This document shows positions 1 through 10,952 of a stretch of DNA of 64,000 nt, piece after piece. The stretch comes from Cymbidium sinense (lineage: Eukaryota > Streptophyta > Magnoliopsida > Asparagales > Orchidaceae): contig CM038221.1 of assembly GCA_021442155.1 (NCBI GenBank), positions 79,686,494 to 79,750,493 of the forward strand, read 5' to 3'. The translations under genes were made by a program, and so were the position numbers. The notes beneath the pieces are model-generated. The model had not been told where the DNA came from. It saw only the letters and a program-made list of their open reading frames with translations, and made no database searches. Each line of letters begins with the position of its first letter. Position 1 is the stretch's first letter.

Positions 1-1073
1 GAGTAATTGGGTTCTCTGCGCTTCTCTCGGCGATCTCCAGATGTGGCGTCCTTGATCAATGGCAGGCTCATCTCTCTCATCGTTTTCGGCCAGACCGGCT
101 CTCGACTCTGGTTTTGATTGATTACTGTTAATGCACATTGTTAAATCATTCAAAGATGCTTTATCGGTAAGATCCCTCGAATGTTATCTCGTTTCGACAT
201 CTTATCGTGGATTGTAATAATGTTTAGATCGATGTTGAGAAACTTACTGCTGAAGTTCGCTGGTGGTAAATTCTCCCCAGGCATGACTCTTGATAATATT
301 TCTTTCTTTCATAGTTTAAAATTATGGTACTTTCTAGAGTAGTGATCCAGTCACATTCTTATTCAACTCTCAAATGATTTAGATTACTTGATTTTATTTG
401 TCGTTCTTACTTTTGTGCATAATTGTCAATCATCGAAATGGTCGCCTCTTTGATGTCAAAGATCTCCCATTTCCCTCTTTGGCTTGCTTTTCCTAACATC
501 ACGAATACATTATGTCATCAAGTTTTGTTTCTATTGGCCTTTTGGTAGCCTCTCCAGACCAAAGCACATTAGATCTAGAGCGTCGTCTTCGTATTCTTGA
601 GATACATCACAAAAAAATATCCCAAAGAGGTTTGGATTGGCTGAAATTTGGATATAGTCAAAAGTCATTGAAAATTTTCTGTCTTTTTACACTCATGAAT
701 TGCACGATCACTGAATGCTTTGTGCTTCATCCTAATCTCAAATATTTCTTGAATACCATTAATGGGCGGGAAATCCCCGCAAAGATACTCAAAAAAGAAT
801 CTCCTACACCTCGATCAGTGGAAAATACTCGACCTGATGTTAAAAGCAAACCATTGAGGTGTGATGATACCAGCAATTTACCTAACCTCACCCACTAAGT
901 AATAATCGGTTTTAGATAACTGCTGTTATTTATCCCAGAAAATATTGGATATTAAAATTTGAATGAGAATCATATAATGGACCAAAACAATGATTTATGA
1001 CTTTGAGCATATTGAGAAAGATATTTGTATTACGAATGGTGCTTAACTTACTATTTCCCTTTGAGTGATAATC
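1..1073 (+). pseudogene. LINE-A: degenerate ORF1 (5' part) of the main LINE family, + strand
   Basis: Broken fragment of the LINE ORF1 seen in better shape on the minus strand at 30243-31872 and 32652-34179. In shifting frames the same landmarks appear in order: KSFKDALS near 145-170, DVEKL near 232-246, and the segment before the zinc knuckle (KFGYSQK-like) near 645-665, followed by CFVLHPNLK near 715-745. The longest open stretch, 512-898, covers this last part. ORF1 proteins of this type bind LINE RNA through a DUF4283-like domain and a CCHC knuckle. The copy has stops and frameshifts and ends inside ORF1 where the TTTAG array begins. It is the only main-family copy here on the + strand. 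Its 5' end may lie just before the window. Assignment is by motif order; the exact right edge is uncertain by tens of bases. Confidence 0.72.
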
Positions 1074-2593
1074 AATTAGTTTAGTTTAGATTTTAGATTT
1101 TAGTTTAGAGTTTAGGGCTTAGGGTTTAGGGTATATGATTTATAATTAGTTTAGGGGGTTTAGGATTTAATGTTTAGGGTTTAGGATTTTATAATTTTTA
1201 GGACTTAGGTTTTTTTTTAATTTAGGATTTAGGTTTTATTTTTTATTTATTAGGGTTTAGGATTTAGGGTTTAGCGTTTAAGGTTTCGGGTTTAGGGTTT
1301 CGGGTTTATTTTTTATTTATTTTTAGGTTTATTTTTTAATTTAAGTTTTTATTTTATTTTATTTTAGGTATATTTTATTTTTATTTTAAGGTTTATTTGA
1401 TTTTTTAAGTTTTCTTTAGATTTTCACTTATTTTATTTTAGTTTATTATTATTTTATTTTATTTTTAGGTTTAAGTTTTAGTTTAGGTTTTTATTTTATT
1501 TTATTTTATTTAATCAATTTTTTTATTTATTTTATTTTTAAGTTTTAATTAGTTTAGGTTTAGATTTTTATGATTTAGGGTTTAAGGTTAGTTTAGGATT
1601 TAGGGTTTATGATTTTTTAAGGTTTAGGTTTAGGATTTAGTATTTAGATTTTTAGAATTTAGATTTAGTTTAAATTTAATTAGTTTTTTAGTTTAGTTTA
1701 GAGTTTTTAGATTTAGTTTATTTAATTTAGTTTAGATTTAATTTAGATTTAATTTTAGGGTTTAGATTTAGGTTTAGATTTTATTTAATTTTGATTGTAG
1801 ATTTAAGCTTTAGTTTAGATTTACTTTAGTTTAGTAAGATTTAATTTAGTTTAGAGTTTAGACTTAAATTTTTTAGTTTAGTTTAGTTTAGTTTATATTT
1901 TAGATTTAATTTATTCAGTTTAGGTTTTTATTTTAGATTTTAGTTTATTTGATTTATATTTTAGATTTTAAATTTAGTTTAGAGTTTAGATTTAGTTTAG
2001 TTTAGATTTAATTTAGATTTAGTTTTAGATTTTTATTTATTTTAGAGTTTAGATTTAGTTTAGATTTTATTTTTATTTAGTTTAGTTTAGATTTTAGATT
2101 TAATTTTAGAGTTTAGAGTTTAGTTTAGTTTAGATTTATAGTTTTAGAATTTAAAATTTAGTTTAGATTTAAATTTTTAGATTTAGTTTAGAGTTTAGAT
2201 TTAATTTTGATTTTAGATTTTAGAGTTTAGATTTTAGTTTAGTTTAGATTTAGTTTAGTTTAATTTAGAGTTTAGAGTTTATATTTTTAGATTTTAGTTT
2301 ATATTTAGTTTAGTTTAGATTTTTTTAGTTTAATTTTTAGTTTAGTTTAGATTTTAGTTTTTTAGTTTAGATTTTTAGTTTAGAGTTTTGATTTTTAAAT
2401 TTAGTTTAGTTTAGTTTAGATTTAGTTTAGATTTTTATAGTTTAGATTTAGATTTACTTTAAATTTTAGTTTAGTTTAGATTTTAGATTTTAGTTTAGAG
2501 TTTAGAGTTAGTTTACGGGATTTAAGGTTTAGGGTTTAGTGTTTAGGGTTTTTTAGAATTTAGGTTTAGGTTTTTAGGGTTTAGGATTTAGGA
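1074..2593. repeat. Degenerate telomere-like array 1 (TTTAGGG/TTTAG/TTTTA dialects)
   Basis: The + strand is almost free of C and built from TTTAGGG and derivatives. Module order: end of an A module (1074-1110), G (1110-1305), T (1305-1560, TTTTA-rich), G (1560-1610), A (1610-2510, TTTAGATTT-rich), G (2510-2593). The same order of sub-motifs recurs in the arrays at 16080-17340, 23300-24332 and 34850-36030. This points to a higher-order repeat rather than independent decay of telomere repeats. The right end is the T-run that forms the 3' junction of LINE-B. Confidence 0.88.
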
Positions 2594-2622
2594 TTTTTTT
2601 TAGGAAAAGTTTGAATTTTATT
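2594..2622 (-). terminator. LINE-B 3' terminus: AATAAA signal and A8 tail
   Basis: On the sense (minus) strand AATAAA (2622-2617) is followed about 15 bases later by CCTAAAAAAAA, which passes directly into C-rich telomere-like sequence. The spacing suits a poly(A) signal. Confidence 0.7.
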
Positions 2623-5139
2623 ACCATAAAAGGAAAGGATACAATATCCTTAAAAAAGGGGTAAAGCTAGTTCTACTCCTCTTAGAGCCTAAAGAGAAGC
2701 ATTATCTAAGTAAATGGAAAAAAAGAAAAAACAAGAGCATACAGACTTAAAAGCAAATGAGAAAGACACAAAGGATTAATATAACTCAAGAAGGATAGGT
2801 TTGATTCCTTTGGTTTATAAGTAAGGTCCACATCATATTTGAGTTGGAGTAAAGATCATTCCATCTGTAAAGTTCCAACTCATAAAGAAATCTACAAAAC
2901 ATTAGCAATGGGCATAGCTCAAGGAAAAGGATAAAGTAAACAATTTAGAGAGGAGAAAGAGAGGGCTTAGATAAGATCTCAGTAATTATAGCATATTTAA
3001 ATTAGGGGTTATAGTCATATGTTTAACCAACAGAAGATATGAGGAAACATCAAGGGCATCATAGGAGTATAGCAACCATCCAAAGAAAAATAATGAGTGA
3101 TTTAGGTCACGCAAAACAAACAGAGAAAAATAGTTTAGTATAACCAAAAAGATAGACCAATCACATAAAAGATAGGAAGTTAGATGATTTTTAGAAAACC
3201 AAGTGATAACTCCACCAAAGCCACCACTAAAATGATGAGGAACACAAAAAAGGGGCAGTTAGCATAAATAGGGGGAATAGGACAACCTAGCAAAATAGTC
3301 CAAAAGGAAAAACAACAACCCATGACTATCTACATAGGATTGGCAATCCAAATCCAAGGGCAAAACCTCCACCAAATAGAAAATTAGTAGAAGATATGCA
3401 GCACTAGAGAGACAGTTTAGGAAGAGATCTTATCAAAACCACCACCAAGATAGTAGAAAAAAAAGAAGCAAATCCACCACCACCGGCCAAGAGGAAAATA
3501 TCAAGAAATAAGGAGAGCCAAATAAACCAGAGGGAGTCAATACTAACAGCCAACATTAATCCCAAAACACCAAGACAGAGCAAAAGCATCCAAGGAAAGA
3601 CAAAAGTCACCAAAAACCCCTTAACCAACCAAACCAAAACAACAAGTCCTAAAATCAGACCAAAAAAACCACAGGAACTTATATCCTCCACTAACAAAAC
3701 AGCTAATAAAACCACCCAGGCTTGTAGCCAACAGGATGAGTAGCAGGACAAATAAGAGAAAGCGAAGCGGCAAATCGAAAAACAAAGGAAAAGTCGCACC
3801 CAAGAGATAACCAACTGAGGAGACCAGAAACCAACCAAAGCACCTCCAATCATCAAACTCAATCAACAAAATAAAAAAATAGATCAAATAGCCATAGAAA
3901 CCCAAACCAAGAATCGACAGCTAAAGGAAAAAAAATAGCCTAAAGAGCTAAATCCCATCTAAGTACAATAAAAGAAAATAAAATAAAGAAATAATGGACA
4001 TTGAAGGAGAAGACATCCAACAGAGAACTTGTAAAAGAGATAATCAAGGTCATTCACCCTTTCAATAACTAGAGATTATGAAAAAAATTTAAAGTCCTCC
4101 TCAAACACGCCAAGTAGCAAAATACTCTTGCACAAGCAGAAAGATCTAGATCCCTGAAGAGGAATAAAATCACCCTACAAATTCTCAAAAAAAAAAAAAA
4201 GATTAATGAAATAGTCATAAAGGGAAAAATTATAACAATCAAAGCCAAAAAAAAATGCTGAAAGGCTCAGGCTCAAAACTAAAGAAGAAGAATTCAATCA
4301 ACAAAACGAAAGAAGAATAAGGGGCAACAAATTATGTGAGCATTCAAACTTCAGAAGAAGGCTTATGCTACCAGCCAAAAAGAAAAAATAAGCACAATTA
4401 AACAACACATCCATCATAACCTTAAAAGCCACCTACCAGATAGAGGTGGAAACACCAAAAAGCAGTGAAGAGGAAAATGGAACAGACCAGCCAAGAGGAA
4501 AGCCATAAGGAAGGGCAAAATCACAGAAAATGCAACCAGCTAAAAAGAAATGTACACAATAAAAACAACACAACCACCATAGCCAACAAAGTTCACAAGG
4601 CCAACCACCTGAAAGAAAAAGAAACAATCATAGAGTAGAAGGCACAAGCCAGAGAGCATAAATCGACCAAAAGGAAAAAACCAGAAGAAGGCAAAACAAC
4701 CCAGACAGAAAAATAGTCAGACCAACCAAAAAAGGTAAATAAAAGGAATCAACACTCGATCCCTAAAAGCAAAACCAACAAACAACCCTAAACAAACTAA
4801 GCACAAGCAAACCCGACTGGAACAGAAATAAAACAAAACAACCTGCAAAACAAAGGGCTTCAATAGAAGGCCAAGCTCACTAGAACAGTAAAACAAACAC
4901 AAGCTATAAGAAAGAACCAAACAACAATCAGCATAAACCTGGAAGGCAACCCACAAAAAATAGCCAGAAAAGCCTCTTGTAAAAGACCTAGAAAAGTAGC
5001 AACCTACAACTGCTCATACTTGGTGCCACCAAGTACAACCAACAAACCAAAATCCAAGACCAGAGAGAGCCAAAAAACCAACCAGAATAGAAAACAGAAG
5101 CCAACCAAAGCAGAAACAATCTCACCCGCCAACATCCAT
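2594..5139 (-). other. 3' region of LINE-B, apparently duplicated
   Basis: A-rich on the + strand, no intact gene. The terminal part has AATAAA on the minus strand (2617-2622) about 15 bases before the A8 tail, and it resembles the 3' ends of LINE-E, -F and -I. A second segment resembling a LINE 3' end begins near 3930 (GAGCTAAATCCCATCTAAG and onward), and the conserved box GAGCATtCAAACTTC lies near 4339. The region therefore looks like two 3' regions in tandem, about 1.25 kb apart. Long open frames here (for example 3404-3862 and 3621-3905, minus) are rich in Leu, Phe, Trp and Cys. They may be by-products of T-rich sense composition, but see the finding on the conserved hydrophobic frame. 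Confidence 0.6.
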
Positions 5140-6920
5140 AAAAGAGAATAAGAAAGATTATTTACAAGATTAGAACGAGGGGCCCTTGGAAAATTTGGAG
5201 GGACATAAATCTTAACATTATTTTTCTTCTTTTTCTTATAAATAGTTTTATAACCATGCCCTTTATCTAGAAAATCCCCATCCGAAAAACATTTAGAGGT
5301 GTAATAAAAAGAGTAAGGATCAAAAGTGACAATCAATTGCTTAAAAGAACATTCAACATCATCCAAAGCAAATAAAGTAGAAAAGTTTGGGTTAGGTTGC
5401 ATTTCAAAAGACCAAAGAAGGAGCAGAAATATATTTATTAAGTTGGTAATTATCAATATTAATAACATCCAACAAATCCTGGTCAAAAACATCTCCCTCT
5501 TCATTAAAAAAAGAAGCAAGAGAAGCAGACTCCAAGTTATCAATTAAACCTTCATGAGAAGCAAAATCGCAAAAATCAATCCCTTTAGAAACAAAGAGAT
5601 CATTATTAAAAAACTGAGTAGAATTACCAATCAAAGTTTTAGCATCAGTCTGCAAAAGAATAGAGTTATTAACAATTAAAGCATTGTCATAGTTCATATG
5701 ATCATCTTCCTTTAAAAGATTAGTAGAAGCTAAAGCTAAGTTTTCAAGAATTAAACCATTCCTTTCTCCATCATTCTCATTCAAAGATGGCAAAGAAATA
5801 GATTCTTTTCCATGATCTAAAGCATGATGAACCAGTTTGGTAGAAAAGGACTCATCCTCCAAAGGATTAGAGACTGAGTTATTGTTTAGATCATCATTCA
5901 AAACATCATCTTGAATAGGGTTAGCAACAACATCCAATCCTTCAGAAATCTTATTAAAATCAACTTCTAAAAGATTTTCTTTAATAGAGTTATTTAAAGA
6001 AAGTCTTAAAGAGTGATTATTACTAAGATTAGTTTTGTCACCAAGAAACATAGGATTAGCTTTAGGATCATGTAAAGAAGACTCTTTATCAAGTTGAAGA
6101 GAGGCAACTTTATCAACTTTTTTTTTTCTTAAAAGAGGATGGGCAATAAAATAATCAGAAAAAACATAACCATGGGTTTTGCAATGATTGCAAAAATAAG
6201 AAGATCTTCAAATTCTACCTTCTGAAATTAACCATATTTATCAGAACCAATCCAGATTTCTTTAGGTATTTTTTATAACGTCAATCTCAACCAAAATCCT
6301 AGCAACAGATGGCCGAGTATGAGCGGCAGTGGCTTGATCCACTTGTAAAGGATACCCATAAAATCAAACCAATGGCATGAAGAATTTGATGAGTAACAAA
6401 ATGAATATGCATGCTAGGTAAAAAAATCTACACCGATGCAATAAGAGATTCCCCATTAACATCAAAAAGAGGTGTCCATTTAAGAAGACGCATCTAACAA
6501 TTATAAACATAGTAAGATCGTCTAGCAAAAACTTTGCTATAATCTAGGTCATTTGATAATTTTATCAAAATATGTCTCACATCAATTAAGCCAACAGAGA
6601 AAGAACCCGAAAGTTTAGGATTATGAAAAAAATGCACGGATGTTTTCCATTCTAGGGCACTTGAAAGAAAATTTACAAACCAAAGAAAAGGCAAATTGCT
6701 CGGCAAGCTTTTCAATATCAAAATCCAAAATTAAAATAGCAGGAACACCTTTAAATGTCAATTGAACCAAATTCAGAGAGGGAACAAAAGGAGAATCCAT
6801 ACCAGAAAGAGCTTCTTCAAAAGATTTCATAAAAAAAGGAGGATTAGCAACCTAAATACCCATGGCCAAAGAAGCCCTAACTGGATCCATAGGAACATGA
6901 GGGTTTCCCCATGGATTCAT
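5140..6920 (-). pseudogene. ORF1 of LINE-B (DUF4283-like / CCHC nucleic-acid-binding protein), broken
   Basis: The chosen start is the ATG at 6920 (MNPWGNPHVPM), just ahead of the conserved KSFEEALSG block (about 6830-6800). FKGVPAILILDFDIEKLAEQFAFS follows the pattern of the other copies, then RHILIKLSNDLDYSKVFARRSY (about 6575-6520), a knuckle relic (CNHCKTHG, about 6195-6170), and a long acidic, Asn/Ser/Leu-rich variable region (5404-6051). The C-terminal block (CFSDGDFLDKGHGYKT, about 5295-5240) matches the ORF1 ends of LINE-C and LINE-D. Several frameshifts separate these blocks. At the C-terminus the usual stop is missing and the frame runs on into the 3' region to about 5004. In plant L1 LINEs this protein binds the element RNA and forms the ribonucleoprotein. 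Confidence 0.75.
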
Positions 6921-7093
6921 CGAGGTAGACGCTATAGAGCACAGCGACAATTCAAAGAAGGCATTGAAACGGCCAGAGGCCGCCGATTCTTGAGGGAATC
7001 TAACAAAAGTCCCGCGAAATGAGCCTAAAGGCGGCGAAATAGGTGACGCTGACGAAGGAAATCGTAAATCGCCAGAGCTCGGGGATGGACTCC

Positions 7094-7877
7094 GGTTTAG
7101 GTTTGTTAGTTAGGTTTATTAGTTACTTAGTTTTAGTTAATTTAGTTAGTTTAGTTATTTATTTATTAGTAATTATTATTAATTTTTATTAATTAGTTTT
7201 ATTAGTTTGGTTATTTTATTATTATTAGTTATTTTAGTTATATATTAGATTTTTATTTAATTTTTTATTTATTAGGTTTGTAGTTAGTTATTATTATTAT
7301 TAGTTGTTAGTTATTATTTTATTTTTAGTTTTATTATTTATTTTAGTTTAGTTTTTTATTTTTATTATTTTATGTTAGTTTTATTAATTATTAGTTAGTT
7401 ATTATTAGTTTAGTTAGGTTATTAGCTATTAGTTTTATTAGTTTATTTATTAGTTATTAATATTATTATTATTAGTTTTTTTAATTATTTTAGTTATTTT
7501 TAGTTATTTAGTTTTAGTTATTTTAGTTAGGTTTTTATTTGTATTTTAGTTTTAGTTTTAATTTTTTTAGTTTTTTTTAGTTTTTTATTATTAGTTTTAT
7601 TATTAGTTTTTTATTAGTTATTAATTTTATTATTATTAATTATTAGTTATTATAGTTATTAGTTTTTATTTATTATTATTAATTATTCTTTATTTATTAT
7701 TTAGTTTTATTTATTTATTATTTAGTTTTTTATTATTTAGGTTATTAGTTATTATTATTAGTTTTTTATTTAGTTAGTTTTTAGTCATTTTAGTTATTAT
7801 TATTAATTATTAGTTTAGTTGTTATTTATTTATTATTATTTTAGTTTTTTATTTAGTTTATTAGTTTACTTTTTAGT

Positions 7878-7918
<41 letters not shown>

Positions 7919-8409
7919 GTTATTAGTTTTATTAGGTTTTTTCTATTAGTTTTATTATTATTTTTAGTTTTTTTAGTTGTTAGTTTATTAGTTAGTTAAT
8001 TATTAGTTATTAGTTATTATTAGGTTATTAGGTTTAGTTTTTTTATGAGTTTATTAGTAATTAATTATTTATTAGTTTAATTTTATTAGTTTATTAATTT
8101 TTAATAATTATTATTTAGTTAGTTATTAGTTTATTAGTTTTAGTTATTATTAGTTAGTATTATTATTTTTAGTTTTTATTATTTATTAGTTTAGTTATTA
8201 TTTATTTGTCTTTTTAATTTTAGGTTTTTTTTAGTTTTATTAGTTTTTATTTGTTAGTTAGTTAATTAGTTAGTTTAGTTATTTTATTAATTATTAGTTA
8301 TTTTTAGTTAGTTTATTTATTTTTAGTTTTTTTTTTATTTTTTTAGTTTTTTTAGTTATTTTTTAGTTTTTTTAGTTATTATTTTTTATTTTTTATTATT
8401 ATTATACTA

Positions 8410-8451
<42 letters not shown>

Positions 8452-8503
8452 GGTTTTAGTTAGTTTAATTATTCTTAGTTATTATTAATTATTTTATTAG
8501 TTA
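7094..8503. repeat. TTATTAG-type array 2
   Basis: Low-complexity array of TTAGTTATT, TTTATTAG and TTTTAG words, nearly free of C. Only the first bases after the LINE-B 5' end are TTTAGG-like. It contains an (AAT)n block fused to an (ATT)n block at about 7879-7918, which can fold back on itself, and a (TTA)n tract of about 14 units at about 8410-8452. No other array in the window uses this dialect. No gene. Confidence 0.85.
7879..7918. repeat. (AAT)n/(ATT)n inverted microsatellite
   Basis: About six AAT units run directly into about seven ATT units, giving a perfect AT-only palindrome of about 40 bases, a potential hairpin or cruciform site. Confidence 0.8.
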
Positions 8504-8630
8504 GATTGGAATGCTCACTAAGCTTCTTAATATCATGATTGGAATGCTCACTAGGCTTCCTAATATTTTATTAGTTATTGTTAATTATTTTATTAGGATA
8601 GATTGGAATGCTCACTAGGCTTCCTAATAT
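8504..8630. repeat. Three direct copies of a 30-bp motif at the array edge
   Basis: A motif starting GATTGGAATGCTCACTA and ending CTTCCTAATAT occurs at about 8504-8533, 8537-8566 and 8601-8630. The first copy differs at two positions. TTATTAG-type array sequence lies between the second and third copies. It marks the boundary between array 2 and the AT-rich island. Confidence 0.85.
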
Positions 8631-9149
8631 CATAAGCATTTCCTACTTCTTCTCTTTGGATTCTAAAAATAATTCTTCTCCTTGAACTTTCCCAATTGAT
8701 TGTTTAAATACAACTAATACTTTTATGTGAAATCTTTGGAGATGATAATTGTTTACTTTAATCGAGAGTATTTTTAGGGAATTTCGTTCCTTTGATGTGA
8801 TTAACTATGGAGGCTTACCCCTTATTGATCTCTCTTTTGGAGTGAGGATTCAATCTTCCCATCATAGGTCTAGGAATCTTTTAGACACTAAGAGTTCCTT
8901 AGTTTTAAGACACTTCTAGTGATTAGTTGAACACTTAACCTATGCCCAAAGACTTATAAGGGTTAACCATATGATTCGGCCATGCCTTTGGGATTAAGGA
9001 ATCACCCTATGCTTTAAATCCAATCCTATCTTCCCTTCTTGAAAACCAAACCTCAAATTCATCAAATCCAAATTCAAATTCAAACTTTACTCAAATGATT
9101 GAAGTCCATGATTAAATCCAAACTTGAAATCTTTTAAGCCATGTGATTT

Positions 9150-9640
9150 GATTCCTATAGCCAAATCTCAACTAATTCAATCAAGTTCAATTGATTTTTT
9201 GAATCAATCACATCTTCAATCATCTTCACAAATTTAAATAAAATCTACACTCAAATCATCAAAATTAAATCAAACTAAATTAAACCCCCTTCTAAGCCCT
9301 TTGAACCTACCTTCATGAGCTTAGTCAAATTTTCCTTCAAATTACTTAAAACTCAATTGATTTTCTTATAAATCAATTATTCTTTTGATTATCTTCCCAA
9401 ATATAAATGGAATCTACATTCAAATTCCCAAAACCAAAATCCAAAATTAGATCAAAACCCAATATAAGCCCTTTAAGCCAATTCTTTGAACTTAGCCAAA
9501 TCCTACCCAAATCAAGTCAAAATTAATGGATTTTCTCTTGAATCAATCATTCCTCTAATCACCTACACAAATATAAATGAAACCTACAATCATAAAATCA
9601 AATTCAAGTCAACCCAAGTCAAGCCCAACTTAGCCTTTTT
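9150..9640. repeat. Three diverged tandem units of about 166-180 bp
   Basis: A phrase of the form CAATTGATTTT..GAATCAAT, followed about 35 bases later by ACAAATATAAATG(G/A)AA(T/C)CTAC, occurs at about 9188, 9354 and 9533. The spacings are about 166 and 180 bp. Confidence 0.65.
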
Positions 9641-9959
9641 GACTTGAAAATTTCAAATGAACCAAAATCCATTGGGCTCCAAATTGATTACAGTTGAATT
9701 TATATTTCAATCTTAAGCTCGTATATAAGTTCAACTAAACTTAAACAAAGTCAAAACCTAGCCAATTGACCCGCTTAGGCTCACTTGACTCAAAGTGACC
9801 TAAAGAACCCTTTTGAGCCAAGTTCTAATCCAACCCAAAGTGGATTGAACCAAGCCCATCCAAACATCATACCATGACCTTTGATCACCCTAGGATGACA
9901 AATTGCCATGAATTGGGTCAAAATAAGTCAACTTGGTCATTTGACCAAGTTAACCCTTT

Positions 9960-10430
9960 CAGGAAATGAACCAAAATTAGCCAAAACTCACCTACATTGG
10001 TTGAAACCATTGATTCACATCAACCCATGATCAATGTTTGAACATGACTTGACCATCAATTGAGCCAAATCAAACCCTATTGGCCCGTTGACCCAAGTCA
10101 ACTCAAATTGGCCTAAAGGGCCAAATTGGGTCAAATCATGATCCAACCTAAATTGATTGCAACCAATGGCTCAAGTTCATTCCAAATTTATTGTTGAACT
10201 TGACCAAAACAATTTGATCAATTGGACCAACTAGAATTGATTAGCCCATTGGCCATAGGATCATTTGGCCTAAATCCAAATTAAATCCAAATTGATTCAA
10301 ACCAAATACTACATTCATCTTCAATTAGCCAATTGAACATGAATCAACCATAATCCAAGCCAATCTGGCTAATTTTGGCCAAATTGGTTAACTTAACCCA
10401 TTTGACTTATTTGATTCCAAATGAGTCAAA
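9960..10430. repeat. Diverged tandem repeat rich in TTGACC/CCAATT words
   Basis: ATTG(G/A)TT..AACCA phrases recur at about 9996, 10152 and 10291 within sequence dominated by GGTCAAATTGG-like words. The spacing is uneven (about 156 and 139 bp). Probably a continuation of the same decayed repeat region. Confidence 0.5.
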
Positions 10431-10553
10431 ATCAATTCTAGGATAAATTAAATCAAATTGATCATACCAAAATACTTCAAATCATCATTCGAACCTAACC
10501 TAAGCCTTGGTTTGACTCAATTTGACCAATTGGTCTAATTAACATGACCCAAT

Positions 10554-10952
10554 GTGACCAAAATGATTAAATTAGCCAAATCTTTTGAAATAATGGCATC
10601 TTGGGAGATGAAACCCAAACCCACTTGGGAACTGCCCAAAATTAGCCTAAACCTAATAAAATCTCTCATGGATCCTCCCCCACATAGAATTCTACCCAAT
10701 CTCCCACAATCCCCTCATTCAATTCCCCCATCACTTGCATTGATGGTGGTAACTCTGACCCAAGAAGATTTGGAAGAATCAAAGTCCCCAATCAACCATC
10801 ACCTCCCAACCATCTCCCCATCACCATTAATGGTGACTTTTGGGCATCCCAAAAGCACAAAAAATAGAAGCCTCAAAGATCTTCCTCCTACCATTATTCA
10901 CTCTCTAAGAGCTCCCCAAAGAAACCAGCAACCATTTCCCCACTTTTTTTGA
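10554..10952 (+). CDS. Doubtful 132-residue open frame, Pro/Ser-rich
   Basis: Open frame from ATG to TGA with no recognised domain. It is rich in Pro, Ser and Leu (for example SLALMVVTLTQEDLEES near residues 60-76), has no signal peptide or membrane segment, and no neighbouring gene. It lies in a repeat-derived island, and an open frame of this length can occur by chance. Listed only because it is the least repetitive open frame in the island. Confidence 0.12.
   Translation: MTKMIKLAKSFEIMASWEMKPKPTWELPKISLNLIKSLMDPPPHRILPNLPQSPHSIPPSLALMVVTLTQEDLEESKSPINHHLPTISPSPLMVTFGHPKSTKNRSLKDLPPTIIHSLRAPQRNQQPFPHFF

Larger units (their letters stand above)
2594..7093 (-). mobile_element. LINE-B: main-family LINE with 5' and 3' ends but no ORF2
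   Basis: Minus-strand element. Its 5' end (about 7093) follows the pattern of the other copies: short leader, ORF1, then a long 3' region and an A8 tail (T-run 2594-2601). No endonuclease, reverse transcriptase or RNase H motif was found between ORF1 (ending about 5140) and the 3' end, whereas LINE-C carries about 4 kb of ORF2 there. It is therefore an internally deleted, potentially non-autonomous derivative, or the product of recombination between two copies. It is flanked by telomere-like array on the left and by the TTATTAG array on the right. Confidence 0.8.

Noticed and set aside
512..898. 128-residue + strand open frame as a stand-alone gene
   Set aside because: It is one frame of the decayed LINE-A ORF1. 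The N-terminal 30 residues are out of frame with the conserved blocks.
3404..3905. Minus-strand open frames rich in Leu, Phe, Trp and Cys in the LINE-B 3' region as membrane-protein genes
   Set aside because: The sense strand is T-rich and A-poor, so stops are rare and Leu/Phe/Cys codons dominate in every frame. No start context, homologous domain or conserved frame could be shown for these two.
9150..9640. CRISPR-like spaced repeats
   Set aside because: The repeated phrases are diverged and 166-180 bp apart in plant-type repeat DNA. There is no short identical repeat with regular spacers and no cas gene.
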